This document shows positions 9,275-13,769 of a stretch of 13,769 nucleotides of DNA, piece after piece. The notes under the pieces are model-generated. The model was not told the origin of the DNA. It searched no databases and was given only the letters and a program-made list of their open reading frames with translations. The position numbers and the translations under genes are program-made. Location of the stretch: assembly GCA_017435025.1 (NCBI GenBank), contig JAFSFU010000304.1:1-13769 (forward strand), in the 5' to 3' direction. The DNA comes from Lachnospiraceae bacterium. GTDB lineage: Bacteria > Bacillota_A > Clostridia > Lachnospirales > Lachnospiraceae. Each line of letters starts with the position of its first letter. The first letter of the stretch is position 1.

Positions 9275-11545
9275 TTAAGATTTCTTTTTCTTTTTATCGG
9301 AGATTATAAGTCCTGTCAGACTGAGGCCGGATAATGCTGCAATGACCATCCAAAGGGAGGACATATCACCGGTCATTGGCAATACGGCCAATGGAACTGC
9401 CGGATCTTCCAGTGTTACTAGATCAGCGGCTGCAAGAGGAACGGTCGGCTCTTCGATGACAACTACCTCTACCGGATCTTCTTTTACAGTTACAACGACT
9501 GGATCATCGTGATCCCGGTCTTTTTTAGGCTTATCAGGAGTGTCTGGTTCGTCAGGAGTATTCGGCTGATCCGGAGTTTCCGGTTCCGGAGCCGGAGTCT
9601 CGCTCCAGGTCCGTCTCCAGGAAGTTTCTTTTACAATGGTGCCTTCCTCTACGTTGAAGTTCAGGTTTACTTTCATATCAACGTCAACGGCTTTGTAACC
9701 GCCTGCAATACCTACGAAAGTCTGGGAAGAAGTCTGATTATTTACTTGGGATGTGTAAATATAGACGCCTTCTTGTAAGTACTGTGCGCCTTCCAGTTTC
9801 AGATTGAATTCTACATCGGATCCTTCTACAAGAGTGAGTCCGTTTAAGGTGTAGTTGCCATCTGTGTCCGGTGTCAGTGTTCCGTAATTTGTGCTTGTAT
9901 CATCGCCTGCAAGACGGGCAATTTTTACGATCTCGCCGGCAGCATTAATAACTTTTACGATCAAGTCATCATTTCTCTCGCTTGGTGCAACTACCAGAGA
10001 GAATGTGAGGTTTACGTCATAAGCATCGTTTGTATTGTCTGCATCTGTATTATTCTCATGACCTTCGACTTTGTCACCTACTGTAAGGCTCATCTCATCA
10101 ATGAATTTTTCTGCAGTGATCACATCAGTCGAATTTTCAGCTGTTTTTTCTTCTGTAAGGCTTACCCAATAAGCTGCGATTTTATCGATTCTTGCTTTCT
10201 CTTCATCAGAACCGCCGGTAGCCTTGATGTATTCAAGACCTTCGCTTTGGTTGCCATAATGCCAAATTGCAATCTGGGTTGCAGCCTGTGCTTCACCTTC
10301 GGTTAAGTTGTCAATGTCTTCTGCTGTAAGACCGCCCATTGCATTTGGATTTTCTGTTAACGTTGCTTTTAAATTTTTCTTAATATAATCCAGGCTGCCT
10401 TTGCCAGTTTCTGTGCCCCAGTAACCATTGTTGACGATCGCACGGATGTGGTTTTCTGCGTCTTCATTTGGATAGTAGCCGGCATCTTCAAGATTATTGA
10501 TCTTGTACCACCAGCCTGTTTGTGCACTGGTAGAAAGATCTACACAGTATGCTGTGTGCACGGTGCCATTTGTTATCTCGGCTCCGGTAGTCGGATCGAG
10601 GGTCGTTGTGGTCTGGGATGTATCGGTCAGCTGGAGTTGAAGCACGTCTGCAGTAGCAGCGTTGCTATTGAGTTCCTTATACGATGCGCCGTGAGTACTG
10701 TTTTCGCCGTATCCGGAGTAATACAAATCGTAGCCCTCCGGTTTATTTGCAGACTGTGTGTGGATATCAGGTCTTGGAGCGGTCACTTCTTGTTTGTATT
10801 CATTCCAAACCTGCTCGACGGGGGTCAAACCAATATCAACCTGTGTCTCAATGTTTTCGCCTGTGCCGGAGACCACACTGCTTTCGCCCATGGTTGCGGT
10901 CACTTCGCGAGGCGTTTCGGTGATCACCGTCTGATCATATTCCTGATCCTGATCCGAATCATTTGTTTTTGGGTCGCTTCCGGTTACTATCGGGTCTGCC
11001 GGTGCAGATGCTGAAGAAGTATCGTTGCCTTCCTGTAATTTTACAGTAACAGGAGCAATGTCTTCTGTTTTCTCGGAAATCTCAGTGATGATCCCCTCTT
11101 CGAGTCCTGCCTGCGCAAGTAGTTCGCCGTTCAGATCATTGGTCGTATCTATAAGGAAAGATTCTTTTTTTGTCACTGAAGAGCCGTTTTCGCTGGTGCC
11201 GGCTGCTTCTGTGTCAGTTGTGATTGTTTCGATATGATAACCGTCTACAATGGTTTTATTTCCATTTTCATCGATGGTTGTGGTTGTGGAGGTGAAATTG
11301 GTCTCATTTACGGTCGTTTTTGGATCGTCTAATGTACCGGTACCTGTAATTTCTGGTACTGATACAATGATGGTGTTCGTGGTTTCACTGCCATCGCTAT
11401 TTGTTACCGTTGTCTCAGTAACTGTCTCTGGTGGATCTGCAAGTATTTCATCGGCAAAGGAATGGAATGACATCATACTCATAATCATGCTGAATGCCAA
11501 AGTCTTTGCCAAAGTTTTTCTTAATTTTCGTCTCCTCGTTGTCAT
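9275..11545 (-). CDS. Sortase-anchored Cys-Gln thioester-domain surface adhesin (TIE-like)
   Basis: A 756-residue predicted cell-wall protein. Residues 1-31 are a signal peptide (basic start, hydrophobic core, cleavage likely after HSFA). Residues about 35-245 are an acidic, Thr/Ser/Glu-rich stalk. Residues about 268-465 form a thioester domain: AYCVD with C334 and TQIAIWHYG with Q424, the pair that forms an internal Cys-Gln bond in Gram-positive adhesins and can couple covalently to host amines. C334 is the only cysteine in the protein. Residues about 482-648 look like a beta-sandwich. A Pro/Glu/Asp-rich spacer (649-682), LPMTG at 722-726, a membrane segment (about 731-748) and a lysine tail mark a sortase substrate. 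The ribosome site is AAAGGAGGA, 6 bases before the ATG. It is convergent with the BTAD regulator. The host ligand is unknown. Confidence 0.92.
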   Translation of the reverse strand: MTTRRRKLRKTLAKTLAFSMIMSMMSFHSFADEILADPPETVTETTVTNSDGSETTNTIIVSVPEITGTGTLDDPKTTVNETNFTSTTTTIDENGNKTIVDGYHIETITTDTEAAGTSENGSSVTKKESFLIDTTNDLNGELLAQAGLEEGIITEISEKTEDIAPVTVKLQEGNDTSSASAPADPIVTGSDPKTNDSDQDQEYDQTVITETPREVTATMGESSVVSGTGENIETQVDIGLTPVEQVWNEYKQEVTAPRPDIHTQSANKPEGYDLYYSGYGENSTHGASYKELNSNAATADVLQLQLTDTSQTTTTLDPTTGAEITNGTVHTAYCVDLSTSAQTGWWYKINNLEDAGYYPNEDAENHIRAIVNNGYWGTETGKGSLDYIKKNLKATLTENPNAMGGLTAEDIDNLTEGEAQAATQIAIWHYGNQSEGLEYIKATGGSDEEKARIDKIAAYWVSLTEEKTAENSTDVITAEKFIDEMSLTVGDKVEGHENNTDADNTNDAYDVNLTFSLVVAPSERNDDLIVKVINAAGEIVKIARLAGDDTSTNYGTLTPDTDGNYTLNGLTLVEGSDVEFNLKLEGAQYLQEGVYIYTSQVNNQTSSQTFVGIAGGYKAVDVDMKVNLNFNVEEGTIVKETSWRRTWSETPAPEPETPDQPNTPDEPDTPDKPKKDRDHDDPVVVTVKEDPVEVVVIEEPTVPLAAADLVTLEDPAVPLAVLPMTGDMSSLWMVIAALSGLSLTGLIISDKKKKKS

Positions 11546-11580
11546 AGAATTCCTCCTTTGCCGAAGCTATTTATATTGAG

Positions 11581-11586
11581 TTTATA
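11581..11586 (-). promoter_or_regulatory. Putative -10 box of the thioester adhesin gene
   Basis: Read on the minus strand, TATAAA (11586 to 11581) would start transcription about 30 bases before the adhesin ATG. The -35 position 17 bases upstream reads ATGCTA, which does not resemble TTGACA, so the promoter probably needs an activator. A second TATAAA at 11575-11570 is an alternative but leaves a very short leader. Confidence 0.5.
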
Positions 11587-11593
11587 TTTTTCT

Positions 11594-11633
11594 AGTTACA
11601 TTTTAGCATCGAATAGTTACAGTTCGAGTTACA
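11594..11633 (-). repeat. Three direct heptamer repeats TGTAACT, candidate activator site
   Basis: On the minus strand TGTAACT occurs at 11633-11627, 11621-11615 and 11600-11594, all in the adhesin's direction. The outer two extend to AAATGTAACT. Start-to-start distances are 12 and 21 bases, about one and two helical turns. The last copy ends 7 bases before the -10 box. SARP-type BTAD regulators bind direct heptamer repeats in this position, so this is the likely operator for the neighbouring regulator. The repeat is seen directly; the binding protein is inferred. Confidence 0.65.
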
Positions 11634-11686
11634 TTTGAAACCAAATGACAAAAAATAATAAAAATATTTCCTGATTCACAAACAAT

Positions 11687-11705
11687 TGTGGCAGAAATGT
11701 GGCAG
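11687..11705 (+). repeat. Direct repeat TGTGGCAG x2 at 11-base spacing
   Basis: TGTGGCAG is found at 11687-11694 and 11698-11705, separated by three A residues. The 11-base period places both copies on one DNA face. It lies between the divergent adhesin and permease promoters, about 20 bases before the permease -35, and may be a regulator site. Otherwise the 245-base intergenic region holds AT-rich sequence (11641-11680) with nothing I can name. Confidence 0.4.
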
Positions 11706-11725
11706 GTTGGCGGAGAAACTATCTG

Positions 11726-11754
11726 TTTGCAAAATCATATGGTTACGATATAAT
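11726..11754 (+). promoter_or_regulatory. Putative sigma-A promoter of the AEC permease gene
   Basis: TTTGCA (11726-11731), a 17-base spacer and a perfect TATAAT (11749-11754) lie 36 bases before the ATG at 11791. Confidence 0.7.
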
Positions 11755-11790
11755 AGAAAAGTATTATTTTAGGAAAGAAGGAATTGTAAC

Positions 11791-12699
11791 ATGGTTGATG
11801 TATTGATCAAAGCCGGCTGTTTCGTGGCGATCATTCTGATCGGTTATACCTTGAGGCGTGTCGGTTTTTTTAAAGAGGGAGATTTTCAGGTCCTGTCAAA
11901 AATTGTTTTGAAGATTACGCTCCCCGCGGCGATCGTATCCAGTGTGGCAAATAAGGAGATTTCTCCGTCTCTTCTGTTTATCAGCTTACTGGGACTTGCC
12001 GGAGGCATCCTGTATATTCTGATCATGTGTTTGCTCAATGCGAGAAACTCCAGAGAGCAGATGGCTTTTGACGTGGTCAATACACCCGGTTACAATATCG
12101 GAAACTTTACACTTCCATTCGTGCAGAGCTTCCTCGGTCCGGTCGGCGTGCTGACGGTAAGCCTGTTTGATGTGGGCAATGCGATGGTCTGCCTCGGCGG
12201 TTCCTACAGCATTGCTTCTATTATAAAGAGCGGCGGTAAGTTTGATGTCCGCAAGATTGCCAATAAACTGGTGCGTTCCGTGCCGTTTGATACTTATGTG
12301 ATCATGTTGATCCTGGGACTTCTGCAGGTGAAACTTCCTGCATTTGTGACCACGTTTGCAGGAACCATCAGCGGCGGCAACGCCTTTCTCGCCATGCTGA
12401 TGATCGGTGTCGGTTTCAATCTGTCCGGCGATCGTTCCCAGATCAAACATATTGCAAAGATCATCGCTGTGCGCTATGGTGTTGCCATTGTTCTGGCATT
12501 GGTATTTTTCAATTTACTCCCGATAGAGCTGGAGTACCGTCAGGCACTGGCCCTTCTGGTGTTCAGCCCGATTGGTTCCGCGGCTCCGGCGTTTACCGCA
12601 GAATTAAAGGGAGATATCGGTCTTGCCAGTGCGATCAATTCCGTTTCCATTATTATCAGTGTGGTGTGTATTGTGGTGACGCTGGCACTGGTGCTGTAA
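11791..12699 (+). CDS. AEC-family transporter (auxin efflux carrier/malate permease type)
   Basis: A 302-residue integral membrane protein of the usual AEC length, with about ten hydrophobic segments (for example residues 4-22, 36-53, 61-82, 103-125, 168-185, 197-212, 228-244 and 281-302). Family marks include KITLPAAI in segment 2, GYNIGNFTLPFVQSFLGPVG (100-119) with the conserved Asn/Gly/Pro core, and a C-terminal NSVSIIIS. AEC members export or exchange organic acids or other small metabolites. The substrate cannot be told from sequence. AAGAAGGA at 11775-11782 is the ribosome site. It is divergent from the adhesin gene across a 245-base region and followed after only 8 bases by the tyrS promoter. 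I see no terminator of its own, so its mRNA probably runs into the T-box leader. A functional link to either neighbour is not evident. Confidence 0.9.
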   Translation: MVDVLIKAGCFVAIILIGYTLRRVGFFKEGDFQVLSKIVLKITLPAAIVSSVANKEISPSLLFISLLGLAGGILYILIMCLLNARNSREQMAFDVVNTPGYNIGNFTLPFVQSFLGPVGVLTVSLFDVGNAMVCLGGSYSIASIIKSGGKFDVRKIANKLVRSVPFDTYVIMLILGLLQVKLPAFVTTFAGTISGGNAFLAMLMIGVGFNLSGDRSQIKHIAKIIAVRYGVAIVLALVFFNLLPIELEYRQALALLVFSPIGSAAPAFTAELKGDIGLASAINSVSIIISVVCIVVTLALVL

Positions 12700-12707
12700 G
12701 GAGGGAC

Positions 12708-12736
12708 TTGACAAACTTCTCAAATCCCCATATAAT
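12708..12736 (+). promoter_or_regulatory. Consensus sigma-A promoter of tyrS
   Basis: An exact TTGACA (12708-12713), a 17-base spacer and an exact TATAAT (12731-12736) form the strongest promoter in the window. The -35 begins 8 bases after the permease stop. Transcription should start near 12743, at the head of the T-box leader. Confidence 0.9.
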
Positions 12737-12742
12737 TTGCCT

Positions 12743-13023
12743 TATATAGAGGAAACAAGCGGAGAAGAGAAGAAGTAGCAGGATTCCAATCTCAGACAGA
12801 GAGCAGCCGGTCGGTGAAAGGCGCGTGAGACGGTTTTGCGAATACATCTCGGAGCTTTGCACCGAACGGGAAACCCAGTAGGCTGCAACGGAGTTGGTGC
12901 ACGTTATCGCATCGGAGTCATGATAGTGACTTCATAAGCTATATGGATGTGAATTCATATGGGAAATTAGGTGGTAACACGAGAATTCAGCCTCGTCCTA
13001 GTAATGGGACGAGGCTTTTTATT
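12743..13023 (+). ncRNA. Tyrosine T-box riboswitch leader
   Basis: A cis-acting leader that senses uncharged tRNA-Tyr and decides whether tyrS is transcribed. Visible parts are the CAGAGAG motif of stem I (12797-12803); the specifier loop, with GAA followed by the Tyr codon UAC (12843-12845) and then an A and UCUCGGAG; the linker CAGTAGGCTG and the conserved CGTTATC; and the T-box TTAGGTGGTAACACGAG (12967-12983). UGGU at 12972-12975 would pair with the tRNA acceptor end ACCA, which fits an A discriminator as in tRNA-Tyr. ACGAG (12979-12983) can pair with CTCGT (12993-12997) to form the antiterminator in competition with the terminator. The T-box differs from the common AGGGTGGNACCGCG form. 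The start is set by the promoter and is approximate. Confidence 0.93.
12989..13023 (+). terminator. T-box-controlled terminator
   Basis: A perfect 10-bp stem (AGCCTCGTCC at 12989-12998 with GGACGAGGCT at 13007-13016), an 8-base loop and a T-run. Its 5' arm overlaps the antiterminator arm at 12993-12997, giving mutually exclusive folds. It may also end the permease transcript. Confidence 0.92.
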
Positions 13024-13049
13024 ACACAGGAAAATGCTTTCCTGTGTAA
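13022..13049. repeat. Perfect 12-bp inverted repeat in the tyrS leader
   Basis: TTACACAGGAAA (13022-13033) pairs exactly with TTTCCTGTGTAA (13038-13049) around the 4-base loop ATGC. It directly follows the T-run of the T-box terminator, and A-residues rather than T-residues follow it, so it is not itself an intrinsic terminator in the plus direction. Confidence 0.8.
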
Positions 13050-13056
13050 CAAAAAA

Positions 13057-13142
13057 CGCTCCGCGAGGATCGCACTGCGGCGAAAAGGAAGATGTCGCTG
13101 AAGCGACCCGCCGCAGGCGGAGTGTCTCGCTTGCGAGACACT
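13057..13142. repeat. GC-rich nested inverted-repeat element between the T-box and tyrS
   Basis: CGCTCCGC (13057-13064) pairs with GCGGAGTG (13117-13124), and CTGCGGCG (13075-13082) with CGCCGCAG (13109-13116). The right arms are contiguous, while the left arms are split by a 10-base insert. Inside sits GTCGC-TGAA-GCGAC (13094-13107). Overlapping the 3' arm is AGTGTCTCG (13121-13129) with CGAGACACT (13134-13142). The whole looks like a REP- or MITE-like folded element with no coding content. Whether it is repeated in the genome cannot be seen here. Confidence 0.6.
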
Positions 13143-13170
13143 ATTCATGTTATGAAAAGGAGACAAAACA

Positions 13171-13769
13171 ATGGGTGTTTATGAAGAGTTAGTTGCCCGC
13201 GGCCTGATCGCGCAGGTAACAAATGAAGAAGAAATCAGAAAAATGGTAAACGAAGGCAAAGCGGTATTCTATATCGGTTTTGACCCGACAGCAGACAGTT
13301 TACATGTAGGTCATTTCATGGCTCTCTGCTTAATGAAGAGATTACAGATGGCAGGCAACAAACCGATCGCTCTGATCGGCGGCGGTACTGCTATGATCGG
13401 TGACCCGTCCGGTCGTACCGATATGCGTTCCATGATGACTGTTGAGACTATCCAGTACAACTGTGACTGCTTTAAGAAGCAGATGGAGCGTTTCATCGAC
13501 TTCTCCGACGGAAAAGCGATGATGGTAAACAACGCAGACTGGTTATTAGGAAAGAACTACGTTGAGTTCTTACGTGAAGTTGGTCCGCACTTCTCCGTTA
13601 ACAACATGCTTCGTGCAGAGTGCTACAAGCAGCGTATGGAGAAAGGCTTAAGCTTCCTTGAGTTCAACTACATGATCATGCAGAGCTACGACTTCTTAGA
13701 GTTATACCGTCGTTTCGGCTGTAACATGCAGTTTGGCGGCAACGATCAGTGGTCCAACATGCTTGGCGG
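13171..13769 (+). CDS. tyrS: Tyrosyl-tRNA synthetase, N-terminal 199 residues (3' end cut by window)
   Basis: A class I aminoacyl-tRNA synthetase that charges tRNA-Tyr; the frame runs off the window end, so about half of a roughly 400-residue protein is present. Seen are [16 protein letters not shown] with the HIGH-type motif HVGH (45-48), [13 protein letters not shown] (70-82), the tyrosine-binding YMIMQSYD (Y167, Q171, D174) and GGNDQW (189-194). The KMSKS loop and C-terminal S4 domain would lie beyond the end. AAAAGGAG at 13155-13162 precedes the ATG by 8 bases. The upstream Tyr T-box independently supports the identity. Confidence 0.97.
   Translation, partial: MGVYEELVARGLIAQVTNEEEIRKMVNEGKAVFYIGFDPTADSLHVGHFMALCLMKRLQMAGNKPIALIGGGTAMIGDPSGRTDMRSMMTVETIQYNCDCFKKQMERFIDFSDGKAMMVNNADWLLGKNYVEFLREVGPHFSVNNMLRAECYKQRMEKGLSFLEFNYMIMQSYDFLELYRRFGCNMQFGGNDQWSNMLG

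Noticed and set aside
10448..11014. Plus-strand open frame of 188 codons opposite the adhesin
   Set aside because: It is a shadow of the Thr/Glu-rich adhesin sequence; the hydrophobic, cysteine-rich translation is what reversing such codons yields.
12971..13192. Plus-strand open frame of 73 codons across the T-box and the tyrS start
   Set aside because: It begins with GTG inside the T-box motif, has no ribosome site, crosses the terminator and the repeat element, and its translation is low-complexity and basic.
1..13769. CRISPR array, tRNA or rRNA genes, insertion sequence or phage att sites
   Set aside because: No regularly spaced repeats, no cloverleaf-type sequence and no transposase or integrase motif were seen.

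Overview
The window comes from a chromosome of a low-to-mid GC Firmicute, most likely a gut Lachnospiraceae (Clostridia). The pointers are strong AGGAGG ribosome binding sites, a tyrosine T-box leader, an M3-type [FeFe] hydrogenase beside a GltD-like flavoprotein, an LPXTG-anchored Cys-Gln thioester surface protein, and a BTAD-type regulator. The genus cannot be fixed from sequence reading alone.

Layout. (1) Positions 1-2996 hold a redox operon: the 3' part of a GltD/NfnB-like FAD/NAD(P) oxidoreductase whose stop overlaps the start of hydA ([FeFe] hydrogenase). A clear intrinsic terminator follows. (2) Positions 3148-7393 hold a housekeeping unit, pth (peptidyl-tRNA hydrolase) and mfd (transcription-repair coupling factor), with its own promoter and a GC-rich hairpin after mfd. 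(3) Positions 7458-11545 are an accessory islet. It has a 145-residue orphan protein (minus strand), a divergent 396-residue BTAD transcriptional regulator with a degenerate GGDEF-like C-terminus (plus strand), and, convergent with the regulator, a 756-residue secreted, sortase-anchored thioester adhesin (minus strand). (4) Positions 11749-12699 hold an AEC-family permease with a good promoter. (5) Positions 12708-13769 hold tyrS. It has a consensus promoter, a T-box leader with a UAC (Tyr) specifier and terminator, an unusual block of inverted repeats in the 5' UTR, and the first 199 codons of tyrosyl-tRNA synthetase.

The most interesting part is the islet. The adhesin gene appears to be read from a promoter with a -10 box but no recognisable -35. 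Three direct copies of the heptamer TGTAACT lie just upstream, the last ending 7 bp before the -10. This is the layout used by SARP/BTAD activators, and a BTAD regulator is encoded next door. I infer a small self-contained system in which the BTAD protein, perhaps with the 145-residue protein, switches on a covalently binding surface adhesin. The adhesin's only cysteine (C334) and the glutamine of its TQIAIW motif (Q424) form the expected thioester pair.
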